DNA of 64,000 nt from Azoarcus sp. (GTDB taxonomy: Bacteria > Pseudomonadota > Gammaproteobacteria > Burkholderiales > Rhodocyclaceae), in the NCBI GenBank assembly GCA_030656215.1, contig JAUSOD010000075.1, positions 61,094-125,093 on the forward strand. The letters are read 5' to 3'. Position 1 is the stretch's first letter. The number at the start of each line of letters is the position of its first letter. The notes under the pieces are model-generated. The model made no database searches. It was not told the origin of the DNA and saw only the letters and a list, made by a program, of their open reading frames with translations. The translations under genes and the position numbers were made by a program. Positions 45,849-55,156 of this stretch are shown one piece after another.

Positions 45849-46799
45849 ATGCCGAAATCCCTGCCTGACTTCTCTGCCGGTCGCCTCGTCATCGTTGGCG
45901 ATGTCATGCTCGATCGCTACTGGCATGGCTCGACCACCCGGATCTCGCCCGAAGCGCCGGTGCCGGTGGTCAAGGTGGAAAACGACGAATACCGTGCCGG
46001 CGGCGCGGGCAACGTGGCCCTCAACGCCGCGTCGCTGGGTGCCGGCGTCGAACTGGTCGGACTGGTGGGACGTGACGAGCAGGCGCGCTTGCTGCGTGAG
46101 CAACTGGAAGCCGGCAAGGTGAGCTGCCGGCTGCTCGAAGCCCCGCAGCATCCGACCATCACCAAGCTGCGCATCATCAGCCGTCACCAGCAACTGATCC
46201 GGCTCGACTTCGAGGACAACTTTGCGGTGCTGGAGTCGGCCGGCATCGAACAGGCGTTCGAGGCGGCACTTCCGGGCACCGGCGCGATCGTGCTGTCGGA
46301 TTACGGCAAGGGCACCCTGTCCCAGGTCGGTAGCCTGATCCGGGTGGGCCGCGAACGCGCGCTGCCGATCGTGGTCGACCCCAAGGGCACCGACTTCGGC
46401 CGCTATTGCGGGGCGACCGTGATCACCCCGAACATGACCGAATTCGAGGCGGTGGTGGGTCACTGTGGCGACGAGGCCATGGTTCGTGCCCGCGGCGAAG
46501 CCCTGCGCAAGGCGCTCGACCTCGATGCACTGCTGATCACGCGCTCGGAACGCGGCATGACCCTGCTGCAGAAAGGCCAGCCGGCGCTGGATCTGCCTAC
46601 CCGTGCGCGCGACGTGTTCGACGTGACTGGTGCGGGCGACACCGTGGTTGCTGTGCTCGGCGCCGGACTTGCCTGCGGTCTGACCATGGCAGACGCCACC
46701 GCGCTGGCCAACCTGGCCGCGGGCATCGTCGTGGGCAAACTTGGCACCGCCACGGTCAGCCTCGCGGAACTCGCGACGGCCCTGGCGGCCACTCACTGA
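45849..46799 (+). CDS. rfaE1: D-glycero-beta-D-manno-heptose-7-phosphate kinase
   Basis: 316 residues (an ATG at 45831 would add six). PfkB fold: [15 protein letters not shown] class N terminus, [27 protein letters not shown] and the catalytic [17 protein letters not shown]. It is only the kinase half of HldE; the adenylyltransferase half (hldC) must be encoded elsewhere. It phosphorylates heptose 7-phosphate at C1 for ADP-heptose synthesis. It begins the LPS core operon, 17 nt before hldD. Confidence 0.95.
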   Translation: MPKSLPDFSAGRLVIVGDVMLDRYWHGSTTRISPEAPVPVVKVENDEYRAGGAGNVALNAASLGAGVELVGLVGRDEQARLLREQLEAGKVSCRLLEAPQHPTITKLRIISRHQQLIRLDFEDNFAVLESAGIEQAFEAALPGTGAIVLSDYGKGTLSQVGSLIRVGRERALPIVVDPKGTDFGRYCGATVITPNMTEFEAVVGHCGDEAMVRARGEALRKALDLDALLITRSERGMTLLQKGQPALDLPTRARDVFDVTGAGDTVVAVLGAGLACGLTMADATALANLAAGIVVGKLGTATVSLAELATALAATH

Positions 46800-46816
46800 A
46801 TGAACAAGGAGTTCGC

Positions 46817-47779
46817 ATGATCATCGTCACCGGCGGCGCCGGCTTCATCGGCAGCAACATCGTGCACGGGCTCAACGCCCGTGGTTACACCGACATTCTG
46901 GTGGTGGACGACCTCACCGATGGGCGCAAGTGCCTGAACCTGGCCGATGTCGACATCCACGACTACATGGACAAGGACGACTTCCTCGCCCGCCTTCAGG
47001 CCGGCGAGGATTTCGGCAAGGTCGAAGCCGTGTTCCACGAGGGCGCCTGCTCCTCCACCACAGAGTGGGACGGCCGCTTCGTGATGAAGGTGAACTACGA
47101 GTACACCAAGGCCCTGCTGGCCTGGTGTCTCGAGCGCAGGATTGCGCTGATCTACGCCTCGTCGGCCTCGGTATATGGCATGGGCCCGAACTTTCGCGAA
47201 GAGCGCCAGTTCGAGAAGCCACTCAACATGTACGCCTACTCCAAGTTCCTGTTCGACTGCCATCTGCGCCCGCAACTGGCCGGGCTGAACAGCCAGGTGG
47301 TCGGCCTGCGCTACTTCAACGTCTATGGCCCACGCGAACAGCACAAAGGCAGCATGGCGAGCGTCGCCTTCCACTTCAACAAGCAACTGGACGAATCCGG
47401 CCGGGTGCGGCTGTTCGAAGGCTCCGACGGCTACGGCCCGGGCGAGCAACGGCGCGACTTCATACACATTGACGACATCGTTGCGGTCAATCTGTGGCTG
47501 CTCGACAACCCGCAGGTTTCAGGTATCTACAACCTTGGCACCGGACGCGCGCAGAGCTTCAACGAAGTCGCCCGCGCAGCGATCAAGTGGTATCGGGCGC
47601 AGGGCGAAGAAGGTGGTGGCATCGACTACATCCCCTTCCCCGACCATCTGAAGGGCCGTTACCAGAGCTTCACCGAGGCCGACATCGGCGCCCTGCGTGC
47701 CGCCGGCTACGAGCGCCCGTTCATGGATGTGGAAGCCGGCGTGCCACGCTACCTGGACTGGCTCTCCAGCCAGGACTGA
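46817..47779 (+). CDS. hldD: ADP-L-glycero-D-manno-heptose-6-epimerase
   Basis: 320 residues from the ATG at 46817, with AAGGAG upstream. It has the NADP Rossmann motif [37 protein letters not shown] and the active site YAYSK. It converts ADP-D,D-heptose to ADP-L,D-heptose, the sugar donor for WaaC and WaaF encoded just downstream. Confidence 0.97.
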   Translation: MIIVTGGAGFIGSNIVHGLNARGYTDILVVDDLTDGRKCLNLADVDIHDYMDKDDFLARLQAGEDFGKVEAVFHEGACSSTTEWDGRFVMKVNYEYTKALLAWCLERRIALIYASSASVYGMGPNFREERQFEKPLNMYAYSKFLFDCHLRPQLAGLNSQVVGLRYFNVYGPREQHKGSMASVAFHFNKQLDESGRVRLFEGSDGYGPGEQRRDFIHIDDIVAVNLWLLDNPQVSGIYNLGTGRAQSFNEVARAAIKWYRAQGEEGGGIDYIPFPDHLKGRYQSFTEADIGALRAAGYERPFMDVEAGVPRYLDWLSSQD

Positions 47780-47798
47780 CGCGGTGGCAGCCAATCCG

Positions 47799-48836
47799 AT
47801 GCGCAAGATCCTGGTGGTCGGCCCTTCGTGGGTGGGCGACATGGTCATGGCCCAGAGCCTGTTCATGACGCTCAAGCGTGGAGGCGAGTGCGCGATCGAC
47901 GTGCTCGCACCCGCCTGGTCGCTCCCCATCCTCGCGCGCATGCCCGAGGTCCGGCGCGGGGTGGTAATGCCGCTCGGCCATGGGGAATTCGGTCTGGCTG
48001 CGCGCTGGAAGCTGGGACGCGCACTGGCGGCAGAGGCTTACGATCAGGCCATCGTGCTGCCCGGCTCACTGAAATCCGCGCTTGCGCCACTTTTCGCCGG
48101 CATTGCGCGCCGCACCGGCTTCCGCGGCGAGATGCGCTACGGCCTGCTCAACGACCTGCGCACGCTCGACGAGCTCGCCTTGCCAATGACGGTGCAGCGC
48201 TTTGTTGCGCTCGGCCGCCCGGCCGGCGCTCCGCTGCCCGAGCCCTTCCCCTACCCGCGCCTGCACGCCGACCCGGACAATCAGACCGACCTGCGCCAGC
48301 GGCTCGGCCTCGCCGCCGATCGCCCGGCCGTCGCCTTCATGCCCGGCGCCGAATATGGTCCGGCCAAACAATGGCCCTTGCCGCACTTCGCCGCCCTCGG
48401 CCGCGAACTGACCGGGCGCGGCTACCAGGTGTGGGTGATGGGTGGCCCCAAGGATCACGAGGCCGCCGAGACGATCGCAGCCGACAACCCCGGTGTGCAT
48501 AACCTCGCCGGCCGCACCCAGCTGGGTGACGCGGTGGACCTGCTCGCACTGGCCGCCGCTGCGGTGAGCAACGACTCCGGCCTGATGCATGTCGCCGCCG
48601 CGCTCGATGTGCCGCTGGTGGCGATCTACGGCTCGTCCAGCCCGGAGCACACGCCGCCGCTGTCGCAGAAGGTGGCTATCCGCAGCCTGCGGCTCGAGTG
48701 CTCGCCCTGCTTCGAACGCACCTGCCCGCTGGGCCATACGCGCTGCCTGGTCGACATCACCCCGGCCAGTGTCGTGCACGCCCTGGACACCCTTGGTGTG
48801 GACGCGCGACGCATCGCGGCCGGAACCGGAGCCTGA
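47799..48836 (+). CDS. waaF: ADP-heptose:LPS heptosyltransferase II
   Basis: 345 residues from the ATG at 47799 (a GTG at 47784 is possible). GT9 family: KILVVGPSWVGDMVMAQSLF, FMPGAEYGPAKQWP, and NDSGLMHVAAALDVPLVAIYGSSSP. It adds the second heptose to the LPS inner core in the cytoplasm. It is 7 nt before waaC, forming a heptose unit with hldD. Confidence 0.95.
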   Translation: MRKILVVGPSWVGDMVMAQSLFMTLKRGGECAIDVLAPAWSLPILARMPEVRRGVVMPLGHGEFGLAARWKLGRALAAEAYDQAIVLPGSLKSALAPLFAGIARRTGFRGEMRYGLLNDLRTLDELALPMTVQRFVALGRPAGAPLPEPFPYPRLHADPDNQTDLRQRLGLAADRPAVAFMPGAEYGPAKQWPLPHFAALGRELTGRGYQVWVMGGPKDHEAAETIAADNPGVHNLAGRTQLGDAVDLLALAAAAVSNDSGLMHVAAALDVPLVAIYGSSSPEHTPPLSQKVAIRSLRLECSPCFERTCPLGHTRCLVDITPASVVHALDTLGVDARRIAAGTGA

Positions 48837-48843
48837 GCGCCCC

Positions 48844-49971
48844 ATGCGGGTACTGATCATCAAGACCTCGTCGCTGGGCGACGTCATCCACACCCTGCCG
48901 GCGCTCACCGACGCGGCCAGGGTGTTTCCGGGCATTCGCTTCGACTGGGTGGTGGAAGAGGCCTTCGCCGAGATTCCATCGTGGCATCCGGCGGTTCAGC
49001 GGGTGATTCCGGTCTCGGTCCGGCGCTGGCGCAAGCACCCGCTCAAGGCGCTCGATAGCGGCGAGTGGCGGGCATTCCGCCAAGCCGTGTCGACCACCGA
49101 ATACGACGTGGTGATCGACGCCCAGGGCCTGCTCAAGAGTGCCTGGCTCGGCCGCTATGCCCGCAGCCCGGTGAGTGGGCTGGACTGGCAATCGGCACGC
49201 GAGCCGCTCGCCAGCCTGTTTTACAGCCATCGCCATGCGGTGCCGTGGGGCCGTCACGCGGTGTTACGCGTCCGCGAACTGTTCGCTCAGGCACTCGGCT
49301 ATTCGCTCCCCGCCGAGGCCGGCGGCGAACGCGACGGAGCCACGGACGCCGGCGCCGGCGCCTACGGCCTGGATCATGCGCGGGTACTGGCCACCGCCAC
49401 CCATCAGCCCGACACCCACGCGCCCTACCTCGTATTCCTGCACGGCACCACCTGGGCCACCAAGCACTGGCCTGCAAGCTACTGGCGCCAACTCGCCGAA
49501 CGGGCCAGCGCACACGGCTGGCAGGTTCGCCTGCCGTGGGGCAGCCTGACCGAGGAGGAACGCGCAAAACGTATCGTAGCCGGCATTCCCGGTGCCAGCG
49601 TGCTGCCACGCCTGACGCTGACCGATCTCGCCGCCGAACTCGCCGAAGCCAGCGCCTGCGTCGCGGTCGACACCGGCCTGGGCCACCTTGCCGCAGCGCT
49701 GGATGTCCCCACGCTCTCGCTGTTTGGCCCCACCAACCCCGGCTTTACCGGTGCGTGGGGACGCAGGCAGGTGCACCTCGCTGCCGATTTCGGCTGTGCT
49801 CCTTGCCTGAAGAAGATCTGTGACCACACCCCCACAGACGACGAGCGCACACGCTTCGACCTCGTCACCGAGCAGCCGCTGTGCTTCACCCGGCTCGCCC
49901 CGCCGCGGGTCTGGGCCGAGCTCGAAGCCCTGCTCACGCAGCACGACACCCATCCGAGGACACCCGCCTGA
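48844..49971 (+). CDS. waaC: ADP-heptose:LPS heptosyltransferase I
   Basis: 375 residues from the ATG at 48844. GT9 motifs are RVLIIKTSSLGDVIHTLPAL, DAQGLLKSAWLGRY, FLHGTTWATKHWP and DTGLGHLAAALDVPTLSLFG. It adds the first heptose to Kdo2-lipid A. The stop overlaps the waaG start (TGATG). It is slightly longer than E. coli WaaC, with an extra segment near residues 155-180. Confidence 0.95.
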   Translation: MRVLIIKTSSLGDVIHTLPALTDAARVFPGIRFDWVVEEAFAEIPSWHPAVQRVIPVSVRRWRKHPLKALDSGEWRAFRQAVSTTEYDVVIDAQGLLKSAWLGRYARSPVSGLDWQSAREPLASLFYSHRHAVPWGRHAVLRVRELFAQALGYSLPAEAGGERDGATDAGAGAYGLDHARVLATATHQPDTHAPYLVFLHGTTWATKHWPASYWRQLAERASAHGWQVRLPWGSLTEEERAKRIVAGIPGASVLPRLTLTDLAAELAEASACVAVDTGLGHLAAALDVPTLSLFGPTNPGFTGAWGRRQVHLAADFGCAPCLKKICDHTPTDDERTRFDLVTEQPLCFTRLAPPRVWAELEALLTQHDTHPRTPA

Positions 49972-51104
49972 TGCAACTTGCGTTCTGCCTGTACAAGTAC
50001 TTTCCCTTCGGTGGCCTGCAACGCGACTTCCTGCGCATCGCCCTGACCTGCCAGGCTCGGGGCCATGCCATCCGGGTGTACGCCCTCGAATGGGAGGGCG
50101 AGGTTCCGGCAGGCTTCGATCTGATCAAGGTACCGGTGCAATCGATGTTCAATCATCGTCGTTACGCAAAATTCACCGCCTGGGTCAGGGCCGATCTCGC
50201 CCGTCGCCCGGCCGATCGCGTCGTCGGTTTCAACAAGATGCCGGGGCTGGATGTCTATTACGCCGCCGACCCCTGTTTCGAGGAAAAGGCGCGCACCCTG
50301 CGCAAGCCGCTGTACCGTTACAGTCCGCGCTATCGCCACTTCGCCGCCTACGAACAGGCCGTGTTCGGGCCCGAGAGCCACACCGAGATCCTGATGATCT
50401 CGAGCACCCAGCAAGCCCTGTTCAAGCGCCACTACGGCACCCCTGCGCGCCGCTTCCATCCGCTACCACCAGGCATTGCACCCGACCGCAGGGCGCCACC
50501 CAACGCTGCCGAACTGCGTACCGCGGCACGCGGGCGCTTCGCAACCGAATTCGGCCTGCACAGCGGCGACCTGCTGCTGGTACAGATCGGCTCGGACTTT
50601 CCGCGCAAGGGGCTGGACCGCAGCATCGAAGCGATGGCCGCATTGCCCGAGCCACTCAAGCGCCGTACCCGCCTGGTTGCGATCGGCGCCGACAATCCCG
50701 ATCCGTTCATTGCCCAGGCCGGCAGACTGGGAGTTGGCGAGCGCGTGTTCTTTCCCGGCGGACGCAAGGACGTGCCCGACTTCCTGCTCGGTGCCGACCT
50801 CCTGCTGCACCCCGCCCGCCATGAAAACACCGGCACGGTGCTGCTCGAAGCGCTTGTTGCCGGCCTGCCGGTGCTGGCCTCGGCCGCCTGCGGCTATGCC
50901 CACTACATTACCGACGCCGACGCTGGCGACATCGTCGCCGAACCCTTCCACCAGGCAGCAATGAACGATGCCCTCGCCGCCATGCTTGCCAACCCCGAAG
51001 CGCGCGCATGCTGGCAACGCAACGCACTTAGCTTTGCCGCCAGCACCGACCTCTACAGCCTGCCCGAACACGCCGCCGATGTGATCGTGGGACAGCGCGG
51101 ATGA
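49971..51104 (+). CDS. waaG: LPS core glucosyltransferase I
   Basis: 377 residues. The N terminus CLYKYFPFGGLQRDFLRIAL and VVGFNKMPGLDVYYAADPCF are diagnostic of WaaG (RfaG). The GT4 donor site is RHENTGTVLLEALVAGLPVL. It adds glucose to heptose II of the core. Start and stop both overlap neighbours by a few bases. Confidence 0.95.
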   Translation: MQLAFCLYKYFPFGGLQRDFLRIALTCQARGHAIRVYALEWEGEVPAGFDLIKVPVQSMFNHRRYAKFTAWVRADLARRPADRVVGFNKMPGLDVYYAADPCFEEKARTLRKPLYRYSPRYRHFAAYEQAVFGPESHTEILMISSTQQALFKRHYGTPARRFHPLPPGIAPDRRAPPNAAELRTAARGRFATEFGLHSGDLLLVQIGSDFPRKGLDRSIEAMAALPEPLKRRTRLVAIGADNPDPFIAQAGRLGVGERVFFPGGRKDVPDFLLGADLLLHPARHENTGTVLLEALVAGLPVLASAACGYAHYITDADAGDIVAEPFHQAAMNDALAAMLANPEARACWQRNALSFAASTDLYSLPEHAADVIVGQRG

Positions 51105-51940
51105 GGCAGCTCGAACTCGGACCTCCGCTGGCGACGATGTGGGCCGGGCGCGACCCGTTCGCCGCCGCGGCGGAACTTGCGAACCGTGCGGCTGCGGGCG
51201 AACTCGTGCGTGACGTTGAAGGCCGGCGCACGCTGCGCTTCGATATCGACGGCCGCGGCTACTACCTCAAACTGCAGAATGGCGTGAGCTGGGCGCGTAT
51301 TGCGGAGGAGCTCATCCACCTGCGCCTGCCCGTGCTCGGCGCAGGCAACGAATGGCGGGCAATCCGCGCCTGCCATGCGATCGGGGTGCCGACCATGACC
51401 GCCGTCGCCTACGGCGAGCGCGGCAGCGGGCCGGCCGGTCGTCTGTCCTTTCTCGTCACCGAAGCGATCGAACCTGCGGTCGATCTGGACGTGTTCACCC
51501 GCGACTGGCGCGAGCAGCCACCACCGATCGCGCTCAAACGCGCACTGATTGCAGAGGTCGCCTCGATCACGCGGCGCATGCACGAAGGCGGTATCAACCA
51601 CCGCGATTTCTACCTGTGCCACTTCCTGCTGCGGCAATCCCCTGAACCGGCACCTGACACGCTCCAGCTGGCGCTGATCGACCTGCACCGCGCACAGCTG
51701 CGGACGCGCACGCCCAAGCGCTGGCGCGACAAGGATCTCGCCGCGCTTTACTTCTCGGCGCTCGGCATCGGCCTCACCCGGCGCGACAAACTGCGCTTTC
51801 TGCGCATCTATTTTCCCGGCCCGCTGCGCGACACCCTGCTGCATGAGGCACGCCTGCTCGCCCACCTCGAGCGCGAGGCCGCGCGGCTCAAGCTGCGCTT
51901 CGAACGCAAGTTCGCCCACCGCCCCGCGCTGCAACGATGA
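51101..51940 (+). CDS. waaP: LPS core heptose(I) kinase
   Basis: 279 residues with the kinase-like fold of WaaP. It shows GYYLKLQNGVSWARIAEELI (ATP-binding Lys region) and the catalytic loop INHRDFYLCHFLL with its Asp, followed by LALIDLHRAQLR. It phosphorylates heptose I on the periplasm-directed core. It is the first of four consecutive kinase-like genes, matching the order waaG-waaP-wapP-wapQ in Pseudomonas. Confidence 0.95.
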   Translation: MRQLELGPPLATMWAGRDPFAAAAELANRAAAGELVRDVEGRRTLRFDIDGRGYYLKLQNGVSWARIAEELIHLRLPVLGAGNEWRAIRACHAIGVPTMTAVAYGERGSGPAGRLSFLVTEAIEPAVDLDVFTRDWREQPPPIALKRALIAEVASITRRMHEGGINHRDFYLCHFLLRQSPEPAPDTLQLALIDLHRAQLRTRTPKRWRDKDLAALYFSALGIGLTRRDKLRFLRIYFPGPLRDTLLHEARLLAHLEREAARLKLRFERKFAHRPALQR

Positions 51941-52686
51941 GCAACTGGACCCTGAACGAAGCGGCCCTGGACGATGCCGCACGACGCGCCTTCTCCTCGC
52001 TCGAGTCTGTCTTTGCCCTTGAAGGCGAGCCGATCGCACGCGACCCGCTCAGTCAGGTGCTGCGGGTTACGGTCGGCGACCGCCGCTACTACCTCAAGCG
52101 CTACCATGGCGCGGGCAAGAACCCCTTGCGCCGCTGGCTCGGACGTCCGCGGGTCCAGGCCGAGTGGGAAAACCTGCAGCACTTTGCGGCGTGGGGCATT
52201 CCCACCGCCACCCTGGTCGGCTGGGGCCTGCAGCGCAAGGGCGGCGAGTTCCTGCGCGGCGCCCTGATCACCGCCGAACTGGCCGGCACCACCGACCTCA
52301 ACCAGCTCGCCCTGCAAAACGACCCACGCCTTGCCGACGCGCACTGGGTTGTCGCGGTATCGCACCAGTTAGCCCGGATCACCCGCACGATGCATGCCCA
52401 CCGCTTCACCCACAACGATCTGAAGTGGCGCAACCTGCTGGTCGACGAAGGTCCGACGCCCACCCTCTACCTGATCGACTGCCCCTCGGGCGAGTTCTGG
52501 TGGGGGCCCTTCCTGCGCTATCGAGTGATCAAGGATCTGGCCTGCCTCGACAAGGTGGCCAAGTACCACCTCAGCCGCACCCAGCGCCTGCGCTTCTACC
52601 TGGACTACGCACAAAGACCGCGGCTCTGCGCCGACGACAAACAGCGGATCCGCAACATCCTTGCCTTCTTCGAAGGGCGCGAGTGA
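51937..52686 (+). CDS. LPS core kinase-like protein, InaA/WapP type
   Basis: 249 residues. RRYYLKRYHG (ATP-binding Lys), catalytic loop FTHNDLKWRNLLV with Asp and Asn, and LIDCPSGEFW as the metal-binding segment show a kinase fold with an intact active site. It starts within the waaP stop (overlap of 4). Its place matches wapP, a second heptose kinase of Pseudomonas LPS. The phosphate acceptor is inferred. Confidence 0.85.
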   Translation: MSNWTLNEAALDDAARRAFSSLESVFALEGEPIARDPLSQVLRVTVGDRRYYLKRYHGAGKNPLRRWLGRPRVQAEWENLQHFAAWGIPTATLVGWGLQRKGGEFLRGALITAELAGTTDLNQLALQNDPRLADAHWVVAVSHQLARITRTMHAHRFTHNDLKWRNLLVDEGPTPTLYLIDCPSGEFWWGPFLRYRVIKDLACLDKVAKYHLSRTQRLRFYLDYAQRPRLCADDKQRIRNILAFFEGRE

Positions 52687-52693
52687 GGTCGGC

Positions 52694-53473
52694 ATGAAAG
52701 ACTACATTGCCGCCGACTTCAGCCCCCTGCTCGCCCAGCACGGGCTGGCGGCGTTCAGCGCCCTGTGGGCCCTCGAGCTCGAGTCTGTCGACCTGCCCAA
52801 TACCGGCCGTGGCGGCTGGAGCAGCGTCAGCCGGCTCGAACTGGCAGACGAGCGCGGGCAGGTCCACGCCTTCTACCTCAAGCGCCAGATCGGCCACCTC
52901 AGCCGCAGCCTGCGCCACCCGCTGGGCGAAGCCACCTTCGCGCGCGAGTTTCGCAACATACGGCAGTACCAACAGCGTGGCATTCCGGCGCTGGAAGCCG
53001 CCTACTTCGGCCAGCGCCGGATCGCGGGCAAGGCCTGCGCCATGCTCGTCACCCGCGCGCTCGACGACTATCGCCCGCTCGACGCCTGGCTGCACGACTG
53101 GGCGCTTCTTCCACGCAACACCCGCCGCTACCTGATAGCCCAGGCTGCGGGCCTGATCCGCAAATTGCATGCTGCGGGCCAGCTGCACAACTGCCTCTAC
53201 CCCAAACACATCTTCATCCGCCCCCCGGACTCGTCCGCCGAAGGCCCCGCGGCCTGCCTGATCGACCTGGAAAAGACCCGCAGGCTGGGCTTTGCCGGCG
53301 ACGAGCGGGTGCGCGACCTCGACACCCTGAACCGTCACAGTCACGGCCCCAGTGCCGTGGAGCGCCTGCGCTTTCTGCTCGGCTACGCTGCCCGGCCGAA
53401 AATGGATGACGCGACCAGGCAGCTTGCGCGCGCGGTGATCAAACGCGAAGCGCGGAAATCAGCACGTCGATGA
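52694..53473 (+). CDS. LPS core kinase-like protein, WapQ type, with altered catalytic loop
   Basis: 259 residues from the ATG at 52694, with GAGG upstream. The fold is that of the WaaP family (HAFYLKRQIGHLSRS) but the catalytic loop reads LHNCLYPKHIFI: the catalytic Asp is Cys167 and the metal-binding Asn is His172. Asp191 of the DFG-like LIDLEK is present. The CLYPKH form recurs, as far as I recall, in WapQ-like proteins, so it may be a family feature. The protein could be a pseudokinase or a scaffold. It overlaps the next gene by 4 bases. Confidence 0.8.
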   Translation: MKDYIAADFSPLLAQHGLAAFSALWALELESVDLPNTGRGGWSSVSRLELADERGQVHAFYLKRQIGHLSRSLRHPLGEATFAREFRNIRQYQQRGIPALEAAYFGQRRIAGKACAMLVTRALDDYRPLDAWLHDWALLPRNTRRYLIAQAAGLIRKLHAAGQLHNCLYPKHIFIRPPDSSAEGPAACLIDLEKTRRLGFAGDERVRDLDTLNRHSHGPSAVERLRFLLGYAARPKMDDATRQLARAVIKREARKSARR

Positions 53474-54951
53474 GCGCCCTCCCCTCACCCCCGGCGGCCA
53501 CCGTCGTGCCACAGGAAGCCCCCCTGCTCGACCCTGCCGCACTGCGTGCGGCCGGACGCACCCCGCCGGTGCCGTTTCGCGTACGCCTGGACGCCGGAGG
53601 CGAGTTGCTCGTGCGACGCCTGCTGCGGGTACTGCCGGGCAAACGCATCGTGGGCGAAGGCCTGCTCGACGGCGAAGCAGTGCTGGCCAAGCTCTTTATC
53701 GACCGTAACAGCGCCCGCCACTGGGCGCGCGAGCATCGCGGCATCATGGCGCTCGAAAAGGCCGGGGTGCCGACCCCAGCCCTGCTGCTGGCCGCATCCC
53801 TGCCCACCGACGGCCACGTCCTGCTGACCCGTTTCCTCAATGACGCGACCACAGTGCTGGAAGACTGGCGCGCGCTGGCCCACCCGGAACAGCCGGGCAA
53901 CCCGGACGGCATCATCCTGCTCGCACCGGCATTCGCTCTGCTCGGCCGGCTACACGCCACCGGCCTCAGCCACGACGACCTGCATCTGGGCAACTTCCTG
54001 CATCACGACCACACGCTACTGCTGATCGACGGCGATGCGGTGCACGATCACGGACCAGGCCCGCTGCCGGAAAAACCCGCGGCACGCGACCTCGCGATGC
54101 TGATCGCCCAGCTGCCGCGAACCTGGGACGGACACCTTCAACCGCTGCTTGACGCCTATCGAAAATCAATGGGGTCAGACACCATTGATTTCCCTTCCGC
54201 TACCCTTACCGAGGCACTGAAGGCCGAGCGTGCGTGGCGTTTGCGCGACTATCTGGACAAGACCGGCCGCGACTGCACCTTGTTCAGGGTGAAGAAGCGC
54301 TTCAACCGATTCGAGGCGGTCGTCCGTGCAGAGGCCGCAGCGCTGGCCCCGCTGCTCGACGCGCCCGACTACTGGATGGAGGCCGGCACCACGCTCAAAC
54401 GCGGCAACACCTGCACCGTGGCTCGGGTGGATATCGACGGCCGTGCCACGGTGGTGAAGCGCTACAACCTGAAGAACTTGCGTCACAGCCTGTCCCGCCT
54501 GTGGCGTCCGAGCCGCGGCTGGCACTCATGGCGCGAGGCGCACCGCTTGCGTCTGTTCGGCATTTCCACACCGGCGCCGCTGGCCCTGATCGAGGAGCGC
54601 TGGGGGCCGCTGCGCGGACGTGCCTGGCTGATTACCGAACACTGTCCCGGCCGTGACCTGCTTACCCACCTCGACCCCGGGAACGAGCCCCCAGCCGCCG
54701 AAGCCGCCGCGCTGCAAACCCTGTTCGCCACCCTGTACCGCGAACGGATCAGTCACGGCGACCTGAAGGCAAGCAACCTGCTGTGGGACGGCGACGAAGT
54801 CAAAGTGATCGACCTCGACGCCATGCGTCAGCACCGCAACGCCGCCATGCACGCACGCGCCTGGCAGCGCGATCGTAAGCGTCTGTTACGCAACTGGCCG
54901 GCGGACAGCAAGCTGCATCGCTGGCTGGACGCACACCTGCCGCCGGCCTGA
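53470..54951 (+). CDS. Double-domain kinase-like protein of LPS core cluster
   Basis: 493 residues with two tandem kinase-like domains. Domain 1 has catalytic loop LSHDDLHLGNFLH and LIDGDAV; domain 2 has VVKRYNLKNLRH, ISHGDLKASNLLW and VIDLDAM. Both have intact HxD and N residues. The linker near residue 235 carries a perfect inverted repeat, described separately. The position after the waaP-wapP-wapQ genes matches the large InaA-type protein of Pseudomonas core clusters. A role in phosphorylation of core heptoses is likely but unproved. Confidence 0.82.
   Translation: MSALPSPPAATVVPQEAPLLDPAALRAAGRTPPVPFRVRLDAGGELLVRRLLRVLPGKRIVGEGLLDGEAVLAKLFIDRNSARHWAREHRGIMALEKAGVPTPALLLAASLPTDGHVLLTRFLNDATTVLEDWRALAHPEQPGNPDGIILLAPAFALLGRLHATGLSHDDLHLGNFLHHDHTLLLIDGDAVHDHGPGPLPEKPAARDLAMLIAQLPRTWDGHLQPLLDAYRKSMGSDTIDFPSATLTEALKAERAWRLRDYLDKTGRDCTLFRVKKRFNRFEAVVRAEAAALAPLLDAPDYWMEAGTTLKRGNTCTVARVDIDGRATVVKRYNLKNLRHSLSRLWRPSRGWHSWREAHRLRLFGISTPAPLALIEERWGPLRGRAWLITEHCPGRDLLTHLDPGNEPPAAEAAALQTLFATLYRERISHGDLKASNLLWDGDEVKVIDLDAMRQHRNAAMHARAWQRDRKRLLRNWPADSKLHRWLDAHLPPA
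54163..54191. repeat. Small palindromic element inside the double-kinase gene
   Basis: AAATCAATGG and CCATTGATTT form perfect 10-bp arms around GGTCAGACA. The GGGGTCAGAC core resembles REP-like elements that I recall from many proteobacteria. It keeps the frame and adds about ten codons in the linker between the kinase domains. A similar core (CACCTGACCCC) lies near 2855 between the thioesterase and acyl-CoA dehydrogenase genes. Confidence 0.6.
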
Positions 54952-55094
54952 ACCACGCAATTCACGATTTGGCGCATCTGTCCGCGCCGAAGGCGTGTCG
55001 ATACCACCCCAAAACAGACATGCCGAAAAGCGGGGGCAGCCGAAAGCAGACATGCTCTGATCTCGACATGGCCCCGATTGGGCTCGATACCCCA

Positions 55095-55123
55095 TTAACT
55101 CGGCTGTCGATTCCGGTTATTCT
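55095..55123 (+). promoter_or_regulatory. Possible promoter of the sulfatase-type gene
   Basis: TTAACT (55095-55100) and TATTCT (55118-55123) with a 17-bp spacer, about 30 bp before the ATG at 55157. The region 54952-55156 otherwise holds two copies of CAGACATGC and nothing I recognise. Confidence 0.4.
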
Positions 55124-55156
55124 CATGCGCTTACCCTTTGTGTACAAGGCTGTTGC

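Noticed and set aside
46406..46816. Long N-terminal extension of hldD
   Set aside because: The extension overlaps the heptose kinase gene and resembles no domain; the ATG at 46817 has a good ribosome-binding site and gives the family N terminus.
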